Part shown: positions 1 through 9,432 of the stretch, piece after piece
How the letters are laid out: each line of letters begins with the position of its first letter
How positions within the stretch are numbered: the first letter of the stretch is position 1
DNA from: Eretmocerus hayati
Taxonomy: Eukaryota > Arthropoda > Insecta > Hymenoptera > Aphelinidae
NCBI GenBank assembly: GCA_029851415.1
Contig: CM056744.1
Coordinates: forward strand, 69,062,172 to 69,126,171
Length of the DNA stretch: 64,000 nt
Reading direction: 5' to 3'
Notes under the pieces: generated by a model
Databases searched by the model: none
What the model was told of the DNA's origin: nothing
What the model saw: only the letters and a program-made list of their open reading frames with translations
Translations under genes and position numbers: made by a program

Positions 1-1170
1 GGCTACCATTTTCGAGTATTAACAGACCACCAGTCACTAAAATGGTTGGATAGCATAGAGAGCCCTTCAAGACGACTGGCGCGATGGGCTTTGGAACTCA
101 GCCAATGGGACTTCGAGCTCAAATATAGAAGAGGCCAAGATAATATTGTCGCCGATGCGCTATCTAGACAACCAGTGGAATCATGCCAAGTGAACAATTC
201 AGTCCAATGCAAAAGGTATAACGGCATGCTGAAGAAAGTCATGGATAACCCACAAGACAATCCCGAGTATTGCATCAAAGGAGGACGTCTATACCGCCAT
301 ATACTACACACGCTGGACTTCAACGACGCAGAGAATCACGAGGAGTGGAAAATATGCGTTCCATCAGATGAACGGACGAGAGTGCTAACAGAATGCCATG
401 ACGCTGCTACGGCGGGGCATCTCGGAGTCGTCAAAACACTAACCAGAATATCCAGGGATTACTACTGGCCAGGGATTCTCCGCGAAAACACCAAATACGT
501 CCGGAACTGCCGAAGCTGTCAACAACATAAGTCACGTCAACAAGCAACACCCGGACACATGCATGCCACCACGGTCAACGATCCGTGGGAAATGGTATCA
601 ATAGACTTCATCGGACCTTTACCACAATCCACAAACGGTAACGCATATCTACTGGTGATGCAGGACAGGTTCACGAAATGGATCGAGCTGAAGGCATTAC
701 GGAAAGCCACAGCCGCCGCGACCATAAAAGCTCTGCAGGAACAAGTGATATTTCGCCATGGAGTACCTAAATCTATAGTCAGTGACAACGGTCAACAGTT
801 CAGATCAAAGGAATTCCAACAGATGATGAACAATTTCGGAATAACACATCGGAGGACGCCAGCTTACGCACCGCAGTGCAATCCAGTTGAACGGATCAAC
901 AAAGTTATGAAAACAATGATCAAGCAGCTCATTGAGTCATCACAACAAACGTGGGATAAGCAGATTTCAGAAATTTCGTTTGCCTACAATACCGCTCCAA
1001 GTGACTCCACTGGGTTCTCTCCCGCGTACCTGAATCACGGGAGGGAACTATCCACACCCGGCAGCCTGAGCCAGGAGGTAGGTGGTCGTAGAACTGGGGC
1101 AGAAAATAGGTTCAAACGAATGCATGAAGCTCTAGAACTATCCAAGGCGAATATGGCACGTAGCTTCACG
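1..1170 (+). pseudogene. pol: gypsy pol fragment: RNase H end and integrase N-terminus plus catalytic core
   Basis: The frame is open from base 1 to a stop at 1264-1266; native coding ends at 1170, where the nested element begins, and the last 31 codons before the stop are LTR sequence. The RNase H end shows the TDHQSLKWL motif (last catalytic Asp at codon 9) and the typical ADALSR boundary near codon 52. The integrase has an HHCC zinc finger (His133, His140, Cys170, Cys173 counted from base 1) and a catalytic triad Asp202, Asp262, Glu297. There are 34 residues between the last two acidic residues, and Glu lies in an NPVER motif; to my knowledge this arrangement is shared by 412/mdg1/mdg3-like lineages. 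The integrase would join retrotransposon cDNA to chromosomal DNA. The domain is truncated by insertion, so this copy cannot make a normal protein. Confidence 0.93.
1167..1170. repeat. Target-site duplication (CACG), left copy
   Basis: CACG directly precedes the left LTR start TGCAACG. The same four bases follow the right LTR end at 8278-8281. Removing one copy plus the 7.1 kb between them restores the gypsy pol reading frame, which supports these boundaries. Confidence 0.9.
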
Positions 1171-2972
1171 TGCAACGTCTGCAATTTTCAGATAATTTTA
1201 AAAATTTTAGAAATAAGAATTTTCAGTCAGCCACTTGTGCAGATGACCATCAGACCAGTCGTGTAAGTAGAATCATATGTGTTGGTGTCGGTAAAAATAA
1301 TACTAACCCATATATGCTTGCAATTTTGTGTATTAACCACCGTGCATATATATATATGCACCTTAGATCAATTCCATCGCATCGCTCGTAGTAACATATA
1401 TATAAAGCCGATATAGATCCATACCCTTTCCAATCGATTCCTCATCGATTCACTTATACTATAATTGAACCAATCGATCCCGATATTCGGAATCGATATT
1501 TGCATGTAATGGTAATTACGCGTGTCTATGTCGACGCAGGGTTCAAGCCGCCGAAAAGTGTCTCGAAGTGGGGCTCTGGCCGTCCGAGGGTATATGAATC
1601 GCTGCGCGAGCCAAGCTCGCTCTCTTGCTCCTGTAAAGCCAAAGTGGCAATACTTCCAAAAATCTATACCCACGAACGAGCAGGTCTCCCCGAGATCCAA
1701 GTAAGTCATCGCCCGGATGCGATATTATATTAGAATATAAAGAATCCCACCATAAGGCATCCTCGAGATTTATTTGGAATGGGATTAGGCAATAATCGCG
1801 GCCCCGGTATGAATAAACCTGCATAGACAGGGACGAAATACTTGGGCATTATATTAGCTCGCGGTGGCTCATAAAATATAAAATCCAGGCACACTGCCAA
1901 GCGTGCGTCGGCCGTCTCTTCACCCAGGATGGGGAATTGACTCACGACCGACCCGCATTACACAGTGCTTATGGATCGTGTAGGATTTTACAGATAGGAA
2001 ATTGTATCGCGTCCGCGCCAGAAAACCATATTTTTCATAATTCAAATCTGTGCGATGAGCCGAAAATCATGCGTAGTCGAGTCTTTGCGGTGGCCCGAAC
2101 ACCGTCATATAATGAATTATTACACACAATGTCAATAGGAAATTAGGCAGGGAACAGATCACGCTTATTATATGTTACAGATAGACGAGGCAGTTATACA
2201 CCAATATCACATATAAAATCATATAAAATCATGAAAATACCAATATATGGACGAATTTTATTATTTCTATGTACACGGTTGCGACCGTGGTTTGAAATAT
2301 AGTTCCAGTTAATAAATGAGTAATTTAATCGAACGACAATCTTTTCATGAGAGATCACCCTGATAATTCTATTCCCCAACATTATTTTAAATATTTTCAG
2401 GTCCTCCTGTTTAAAATCAAAGTTTTTGCATAAAGTGCCACTTAGCTATATATAATAGCTATCGGAAAGTAGTATTAGATCAATAGATTTCAATTATATA
2501 TTCAAGAAATAACGAAATCCTGCATGCTTGTTCAAAAGGTAGAATTTCCGTAAAATTAACGTTTGATCGGGTACACGTATGGGCTAGCCGATTTTTCTGG
2601 GCTATATTATCGTTTGGGCATGTAATATAATCCAATATCTTTCATTTGAGCCCACATACATATAGCTATAGCAAAAATTGCCTGTGTACCAGCGTGCGCA
2701 TCGATTGAAATGTAGAAATACGAAATTTCGATATAATTCACTTATAAGCTTATGTTACTTATACAAAACGATATATTCACGCTTGGAATCATTTTCTCTG
2801 AATAACGTGTGGCCGTAGCATGCCATTTCGGCTAATATAATTCGAATGCAGATTATCCCAACAGCACCATCCCCGATTGATCGATCAAAAATACGAGGTG
2901 TTCGATCGATCTGGATAACACGTAAGTAGCTGTTCCAGCGCAAGGAGAGTAGCAGAGCGGTATCACATAGAT

Positions 2973-3014
<42 letters not shown>

Positions 3015-3090
3015 GCAAATGGTAAGCTATGCAACTCGTTTGCTCGGAAAATTATTAGTAATATAAATATACTAATATCCCAACCTCGCA
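1171..3090 (+). repeat. 5' LTR of the nested element (1920 bp)
   Basis: It starts TGCAACGTCTGC and ends CAACCTCGCA, and matches 6370-8277 along its length. Inside are a TATA-like run (ACATATATATAAAG near 1396-1409), AATAAA-type signals near 1811 and 2312, and an AT dinucleotide run near its 3' end. The LTR is long for an insect retrotransposon and holds no credible ORF; the open stretches of 60-110 codons occur in overlapping frames on both strands. Confidence 0.93.
2975..3011. repeat. (AT)n microsatellite in left LTR
   Basis: An uninterrupted AT dinucleotide run. The same position in the right LTR (about 8165-8198) also holds an AT run of slightly different length, so it came with the element and has since drifted. 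Confidence 0.9.
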
Positions 3091-3092
3091 AA

Positions 3093-3111
3093 TGGTACCC
3101 AGCTGGTGGTA
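3093..3111 (+). other. Candidate tRNA primer-binding site
   Basis: TGGTACCCAGCTGGTGGTA begins two bases after the left LTR. A primer site normally starts with TGG (complement of the tRNA CCA end) just inside the 5' LTR. I cannot assign a tRNA without a search, and the tract is partly self-complementary, so this is a positional call. Confidence 0.45.
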
Positions 3112-6100
3112 CGTTAACCCTGACACGGACCTATAATAAAATCAGCTCCCCTCAAGAGCAAAAGTTTGCATGAAAATCTGCATGAAAATCAATCGATTTT
3201 GATTGAAAAATCATTTGAAAAAGGGGAATTCCTCATGAAAAGTTCGTCATTACCATATATAAATTCGTTCATAAAATTAGTGCGATATGAAAATCGCAAA
3301 CGTCTATCTGTAACATTGTAGATTTAAAATTATACTTTGGAAGCTCGAACAGTCGAAATACATAGGCTCTGCATTTCGAAAGTTCAAGCAATCGAATCAA
3401 TTTTGTCATCGTGTAGAGACAGTGCCGAGATACATCGTGTTTGTTTACTTCTCGGAAAGCTATGCATAAGCTCTTCCATGGAAACAGTGTACCTACTGAA
3501 TATATATAAATAAGGAAAGTCACGCGTGTATCTCGATAACCAGCTCATCTTCATAAGCTGCAAACAAAAATATTACGATTGATTCGTGCATCAAAGTCGA
3601 GTACATCGATTTTGAAGGCATATTTATATAGCACATATAATCTATAGTGAGTTATCGGTCAGTCCGTCGATTTCTATCATTCGTTGCCGCACATATAGCT
3701 TACACAGTACGTAGACAATGCCTATACCTTATAACTCACATTACAGATAGTATACTTCTGTCTCTCTCACACTCATTCGAATGAAGATTACGCGTTCAGG
3801 CTCAAGCAAAAGATTGAACTTGCAGTATCAGAAGTATCAATAGGCAATGTCTGACAGTCAGGAAAATGAAAAGCTATTTTTTATACATAACAATTTTTCG
3901 CAAATTGTCATACCCCATGCTTAGGCCGGGGGAACTATTGATCAATTTTTTTTGTCGTCTTTTTGCGATTAGTACGCATTTCAGTACTCTCGGAGTATAG
4001 TCCGGGGGAACTAAAAGGTATAATTACTTGTAACGATTTTGGTGCAATTCGATAGAAATTCGTTCAGTTTTGCAAATAATAGTAGTGTTTGTGTAGAAAT
4101 ATCGTCACGTTCATGAAATTTGACGTAATTTGAGTATTTTTGAAACGAATATGCCATTATTTTTGCGAATTTTTCCATCCAAAAATTCAAGGAAATATAG
4201 TTTACCTGGATCTTCAAACAATTCATTCAATAGAACGTTAGCACGAGTCATGGAGACTATAAGTCCGACCCCGTACAGTACACCAATTATGAACAAAGTA
4301 AATTAAAATTATGAGGGCCACAGGCCGACAGCTGATCTAGTCTAGACATTTTTGTCACTCTGTTTGATGGACAGAACGACCATTTCCACGCGGCCTAGTG
4401 ACCAGGCGTTTATTCCGTCAGGGACCTTCCGTGATTCATGAACGTAGTAGCAGAAGCTCACTGCCAGTAAGGGATACATTCGAAAATTTTTTCGAGATGT
4501 TGTGAAATCAGCTCACTGTCATCATTCGAGTGGTAATACAGTCAAAACTCATCAGATGTCCGTCACGCCGACCACATTTTAATTTGCTGAAATTTGGAAT
4601 AAATTGGAAATCTCGTGTCGTCGAGAGTTAACTTGAAACCGCTTTAGATGAATTCGAGCCATCATGTGTATGTCTCGAGGGGCAGATCGATAGGCCCGCC
4701 TTTGTTAATAAAACCCGGGAAATCGATTCGGTTAGTAATCAGGTTCAGAAAGTTAATCATGAAGAAATACTTATATGTGAGGCTTTTTCGGATTCAATTC
4801 ATACAGACTGCGCTAGAAGCGAATTGTCGGTGAATTTGAGTTCAATTCATACAGACTGCGTAAACAACGAATTGTCGGTGAATTTGAGTCAAGTTCATAC
4901 AGACTGCGTAAAAAACGAATTGTCGGTGAATTTGAGTTCATCTCATACAGACTGCACTGAAAGCGAATTGTCGGTGAATTCGAGTCCGGTTCATACAGAC
5001 TGCGTTAAAAACGAATTGTCGGTGAAGTCGAGTTCCTTTCATACAGACTGCGCTGAAAGCGAATTGTCGGTGAAATCGGAGTCGGTTCATACAGACTGCG
5101 TAGACAACGAATTGTCGGTGAATTATGAAATCAGCCGAACATGCAAGATGGACGCGGATTTGCAGACGGTATCTGAGAACATCGAATCTATTGAGCCTAG
5201 AGGGAGTAGTTCAAAGGGGATAACCGCATCCCTGCGATCAGATATTCATAATGAGAACTCGTCTAATCATTGGCAAGTAGAATCAATTTATTCTCGGTAA
5301 GACCACAATACATTTTTTTAGAGAACTCTTACGATGCTGATTCCGGAGAGGATCTCGAAACCAGAAAATTTCGCCAAAATGGCACAACCCAAAAAAGCTT
5401 GTCAGTCGACCTACTAGCTGTGGATATGTATCCAGAAGCATGGTTAGTTAGCTGATGAGTTAGTGCTCATACGTGAAATTGTAGAATTTGCTTGAGATTT
5501 CAGTTTTTGACACCGAACTTGGCATATCATTTCAATTAATATCCATTAATAATTGTCGTCCATTGTCTTATCAGCCACACTACAGGCTGGGGGAACTGAA
5601 GTTCCAAATTTTTTTTAATCCAGTTTTATGAATTAATACCTGCCCGCTAATAAAGAATGATGGCGAATATTTAGAGTCGACCAAAAATCAAATTTTCTTG
5701 AAATAGAGACATTTCGAATTACATTTTTGAACATCGGAAATATTCTATAGGATCAAATCAGGCCTACTTATTCTTTTTATTGATAATGAGTTTTAGATAT
5801 TATTGTTGTGATTATCAGTAAAAATCTTGATTTGGAATCATAAATACCCTAAATACTGGGAATTATGGAATCCTTCCAAGAAAATTGCTCAAGATTATAG
5901 CAAATCAGTTTCGTTCTAGTCCTTTGAACCAAAGCCAACTCACAACCTTGCATGACAATAGATTTTTTTATCTTGTGTACGAATATAACGTCATTTCATG
6001 TACCATATACGTATGAGAGGTAGGTCGATTGATGACCCAAGGTTGTTTATAGTTATTTTCAGTAATGATTTATTCATCATTCTCAGACATTCGAAGCACT

Positions 6101-6359
6101 TTGCTTCACATTACCGATCCAGAATTAGCGTAGCTGAATCGTTCACCCAGAAATCACCAAATGGATGTACTTTTATTTTTTGAATTATCGTGCGTCATAT
6201 CATTTCAAAACCTAAAGTAGAGTGAAATTTCAACACTTCATAGTAAAATCACGGGAATTTCGGTTACACGATCCGATGGTCTAATCTGAAAATTGTTTCG
6301 TTTTCTTTTTTAATTTATCTCCATCAATCTTCATAAATGAGATTCGACTCCAATAAATT
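3112..6359 (+). other. Interior of nested element: non-coding, AT-rich
   Basis: About 3.2 kb with no retrotransposon protein motif. Features seen: GGGGGAACT at 3928, 4004 and 5589, repeating the purine tract that precedes the right LTR; a 48 bp tandem repeat at 4791-5130 embedded in an open frame of about 220 codons without ATG (4632-5300); and otherwise AT-rich unique-looking sequence. The open frame is explained by a repeat length divisible by three, and I do not call it a gene. Confidence 0.75.
4791..5130 (+). repeat. 48 bp minisatellite, about seven units
   Basis: Unit core CATACAGACTGCG followed by AACGAATTGTCGGTGAA, repeated every 48 bp. Translated on the plus strand it gives a 16-residue repeat HTDCVxNELSVNxSxx. 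Units differ mainly at a few codons, and no unit after the first has a stop in this frame. The flanking frame stays open from 4632 to 5300 but has no ATG. Confidence 0.9.
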
Positions 6360-6369
6360 GGGGGAACTA
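6360..6369 (+). promoter_or_regulatory. Polypurine tract of the nested element
   Basis: GGGGGAACTA lies immediately before the right LTR (TGCAACG at 6370), the position where plus-strand DNA synthesis is primed. It is short and carries CT at its end, so the primer would be the GGGGGAA part. The same nonamer GGGGGAACT occurs three more times inside the element. Confidence 0.65.
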
Positions 6370-8162
6370 TGCAACGTCTGCAATTTTCAGATAATTTTAA
6401 AAATTTTAGAAATAAGAATTTTCAGTCAGCCACTTGTGCAGATGACCATCAGACCAGTCGTGTAAGTAGAATCATATGTGTTGGTGTCGGTAAAAATAAT
6501 ACTAACCCATATATGCTTGCAATTTTGTGTATTAACCACCGTGCATATATATATGCACGTTAGATCAATTCCATCGCATCGCTCGTAGTAACATATATAT
6601 ATAAAGCCGATATAGATCCATACCCTTTCCAATCGATTCCTCATCGATTCACTTATACTATAATTCAACCAATCGATCCCGATATTCGGAATCGATATTT
6701 GCATGTAATGGTAATTACGCGTGTCTATGTCGACGCAGGGTTCAAGCCGCCGAAAAGTGTCTCGAAGTGGGGCTCTGGCCGTCCGAGGGTATATGAATCG
6801 CTGCGCGAGCCAAGCTCGCTCTCTTGCTCCTGAAAAGCCAAAGTGGCAATACTTCCAAAAATCTATACCCACGAACGAGCAGGTCTCCCCGAGATCCAAG
6901 TAAGTCATCGCCCGGATGCGATATTATATTAGAATATAAAGAATCCCACCATAAGGCATCCTCGAGATGTATTTGGAATGGGATTAGGCAATAATCGCGG
7001 CCCCGGTATGAATAAACCTGCATAGACAGGGACGAAATACTTGGGCATTATATTAGCTCGCGGTGGCTCATAAAATATAAAATCCAGGCACACTGCTAAG
7101 CGTGCGTCGGCCGTCTCTTTACCCAGGATGGGGAATTGACTCACGACCGACCCGCATTACACAGTGCTTATGGATCGTGTAGGATTTTACAGATAGGAAA
7201 TTGTATCGCGTCCGCGCCAGAAAACCATATTTTTCATAATTCAAATCTGTGCGATGAGCCGAAAATCATGCGTAGTCGAGTCTTTGCGGTGGCCCGAACA
7301 CCGTCATATAATAAATTATTACACACAATGTCAATAGGAAATTAGGCAGGGAACAGATCACGCTTATTATATGTTACAGATAGACGAGGCAGTTATACAC
7401 CAATATCACATATAAAATCATATAAAATCATGAAAATACCAATATATGGACGAATTTTATTATTTCTATGTACACGGTTGCGACCGTGGTTTGAAATATA
7501 GTTCCAGTTAATAAATGAGTAATTTAATCGAACGACAATCTTTCCATGAGAGATCACCCTGATAATTCTATTCCCCAATATTATTTTAAATATTTTCAGG
7601 TCCTCCCGTTTAAAATCAAAGTTTTTGCATAAAGTGCCACTTAGCTATATATAATAGCTATCGGAAAGTAGTATTAGATCAATAGATTTTAATTATATAT
7701 TCAAGAAATAACGAAATCCTGCATGCTTGTTTTAAAGGTAGAATTTCCGTAAAATTAACGTTTGATCGGGTACACGTATGGGTTAGCCGATTTTTCTGGG
7801 CTATATTATCGTTTGGGCATGTAATATAATCCAATATCTTTCATTTGAGCCCACATACATATAGCTATAGCAAAAATTGCCTGTGTACCAGCGTGCGCAT
7901 CGATTGAAATGTAGAAATACGAAATTTCGATATAATTCACTTATAAGCTTATGTTACTTATACAAAACGATATATTCACGCTTGGAATCATTTTCTTTGA
8001 ATAACGTGTGGCCGTAGCATGCCATTAAGGCTAATATAATTCGAATGCAGATTATCCCAACAGCACCATCCCCGATTGATCGATCGAAAATACGAGGTGT
8101 TCGATCGATCTGGATAACACGTAAGTAGCTGTTCCAGCGCAAGGAGAGTAGCAGAGCGGTAT

Positions 8163-8201
<39 letters not shown>

Positions 8202-8277
8202 GCAAATGGTAAGCTATGCAACTCGTTTGCTCGGAAAATTATTAGTAATATAAATATACTAATATCCCAACCTCGCA
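6370..8277 (+). repeat. 3' LTR of the nested element (1908 bp)
   Basis: Direct repeat of 1171-3090 with about twenty substitutions seen by eye (for example near 6664, 6834, 6969 and 7097) and a shorter AT run. It ends CAACCTCGCA and is followed by the right CACG duplication and then the resumed gypsy pol frame. Confidence 0.93.
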
Positions 8278-8281
8278 CACG
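8278..8281. repeat. Target-site duplication (CACG), right copy
   Basis: Matches 1167-1170. The gypsy pol frame resumes with the codon that contains these bases. Confidence 0.9.
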
Positions 8282-8554
8282 AAACAACGGTTTCATTACA
8301 ACCTAAGACGGCGAGAATGGGAACCTAAGATAGGTGAACTAGTCCTTAAGAAACTTCACACTCTATCAAACAAAGCAAAACACTATAACGCCGCGTTAGA
8401 CAAGAAAGCAGATGGACCGTACAGAATCCGGAAGAAAACCTTACCAGTAATATTCGACCTAGAAGACGATGAGGGCAACGTAATCACCCACATTCATGTC
8501 AAGGACCTTTCCCCGTACCAAAGCAATGACTCAGATGAGTCAGATGAAGATTAG
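8282..8554 (+). pseudogene. pol: gypsy pol C-terminus (integrase C-terminal domain), separated fragment
   Basis: An open frame of 90 codons plus TAG at 8552-8554, in the phase expected if 1171-8277 and one CACG copy are removed. It reads as the end of a gypsy integrase: a basic stretch (YNLRRREWEPKIGELVLKK) with the GxLVL-type beta strand typical of the GPY/F region, then a short domain with KADGPYRI, and an acidic tail rich in Asp, Glu and Ser. The GPY/F-like region normally helps integrase multimerise and bind DNA. No chromodomain is seen. It has no start codon of its own and is not an independent gene. Confidence 0.9.
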
Positions 8555-8675
8555 ACGCCTAGAAAATCCGTAGCTAGACACACCTAGAACCCAGTAAACA
8601 GATGGGTAACCTCTAGAATTCGATTACAGCTAGTCGTCCCTAGAACTAGAACCTGTTTCCCGATAGCAGAATTAG
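8555..8675 (+). other. gypsy 3' untranslated segment
   Basis: Short spacer between the pol stop and the hairpin/purine tract. No ORF and no env-like gene lies between pol and the LTR, so this lineage carries no envelope here. Confidence 0.7.
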
Positions 8676-8700
8676 GGAGAGTGAGTAAGACTCACTCTCC
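8676..8700 (+). other. Perfect 10 bp hairpin next to the purine tract
   Basis: GGAGAGTGAG, a 5-base loop TAAGA, then CTCACTCTCC. It directly abuts the purine tract that primes the LTR, so it may affect primer selection or RNA processing; that role is inferred. Confidence 0.75.
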
Positions 8701-8715
8701 GAAGGAAGAGGGGGA
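8701..8715 (+). promoter_or_regulatory. gypsy polypurine tract
   Basis: GAAGGAAGAGGGGGA is an all-purine run of 15 bases followed by TG, as expected just upstream of a 3' LTR. Confidence 0.75.
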
Positions 8716-9410
8716 TGCGACGGGCACCCCTACACTATCGCAATCCGCTAAGCATCGGCCTGCCCGCGCAGTAACGCCACAGGCAACAGGCCAACTGTAT
8801 GCTTACACCAGTCACCGCCAGGTGGACACCAATCTCTCTCACAAGCGGAACAGAGGACCATAGGAAGGAAACCAGCCCAACCGCAGAAGCAGAGTCAGTC
8901 GGCCCGGAGCTCGGGCTCAACTCACTAGTTAATCTTGGGAGCTCCAAGTATTAACTCTCTCGATCTTTCTCGGCTATAGGAGCTCTAGAGTCGTGATAGA
9001 TAGACCTCGGTAGCACCGAGGCAGAGATGGTATCCAGGAGCTCTGGATATCAGCCATCCTAGATCTTCGTATCCTGGGAGCACCAAGATATGTAAGATTA
9101 GTTAGGATATTGTAACCTGTATAACCCGCTCGCGAAAACCGACCGGAGTGAAGGCATTTGGTGGGAGCTCTATCAAATGTCGCTGTCAGGAGTCCACTGA
9201 CAGACTATTTCACTAGCCAGTCGCTGTGCTGCTCATCGCAAGGAGCTCTTGAGATGAATAGAACAATACCCGTATTATTCCGTTCAAGTAACTTCAGATG
9301 AATTGTATTTCTATCAACAGTTTTTAGGGTTATTACAGTGTATTAGAGTAGCAGTGAATTAGCCAAGGCCTGAGGGCAATTGAATATATCATTATTAATT
9401 CTTTTGTACA
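8716..9410 (+). repeat. gypsy 3' LTR (approximate end)
   Basis: Starts TGCGACGGGC after the purine tract; the right end is set at the CA of CTTTTGTACA (9401-9410). The partner LTR is outside the window, so length and ends are estimates. The LTR is notable for a run of stem-loops at 8902-9257. Confidence 0.6.
8902..9257 (+). other. Array of nine stem-loops with a shared GAGCT-type pentaloop
   Basis: Nine short hairpins in 356 bases. Stem/loop/stem positions: 8902-8906/GAGCT/8912-8916; 8928-8938/GAGCT/8944-8955; 8974-8979/GAGCT/8985-8990; 9005-9010/TAGCA/9016-9021; 9031-9037/GAGCT/9043-9049; 9070-9077/GAGCA/9083-9090; 9155-9164/GAGCT/9170-9179; 9183-9189/GAGTCCA/9197-9203; 9233-9242/GAGCT/9248-9257. 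The stems have unrelated sequences while the loop is constant, which argues for selection on structure plus loop. In the 9155 hairpin two pairs are G-T in the plus strand, so pairing is better in plus-sense RNA, the sense of pol. The loop with its closing pair gives GAGCTC, a self-complementary hexamer. Function is unknown; RNA packaging or dimerisation is a reasonable guess. Confidence 0.8.
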
Positions 9411-9432
9411 TATTATTCTTAATATATATGAT

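Larger units (their letters stand above)
1171..8277 (+). mobile_element. Nested non-autonomous LTR retrotransposon (LARD-like), 7.1 kb
   Basis: Two direct copies of a 1.9 kb sequence (1171-3090 and 6370-8277) start with TG, end with CA, and flank a 3.28 kb interior. A 4 bp duplication CACG borders the whole unit. A purine run abuts the right LTR. A TGG-starting tract lies two bases after the left LTR, where a primer-binding site would be. No gag, protease, reverse transcriptase or integrase motif is visible in any frame of the interior, so the element would depend on enzymes from another element. By eye the LTRs differ at about twenty positions plus microsatellite length, which suggests a recent insertion. 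Orientation is assigned from the candidate primer site and purine tract. Confidence 0.92.
1..9410 (+). mobile_element. Ty3/gypsy LTR retrotransposon, 3' part (5' end outside window)
   Basis: The window opens inside the RNase H domain of a gypsy-type pol. Order visible: RNase H end, integrase zinc finger, integrase core, C-terminal domain, stop, a 25 nt perfect hairpin, a purine tract and an LTR-like region. That order places integrase after RNase H, as in Metaviridae and not in copia elements. The integrase frame is split by a nested LTR element at 1171-8277. The 5' LTR, gag and most of pol lie upstream of the window, so the LTR boundaries cannot be proved by comparison. The 3' boundary (about 9410) is inferred from a terminal CA and from the foldback element that starts soon after. 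Confidence 0.85.

Noticed and set aside
4648..4833. 61-codon ORF with ATG before the 48 bp minisatellite
   Set aside because: It runs into the repeat in the wrong frame, has no domain and lies in a non-coding element interior.
5298..5322. Possible intron (GTAAG ... TTTTTTTAG) at the end of the minisatellite frame
   Set aside because: Only 25 nt, too short for an animal spliceosomal intron, and joining it leads to a stop within a few codons.
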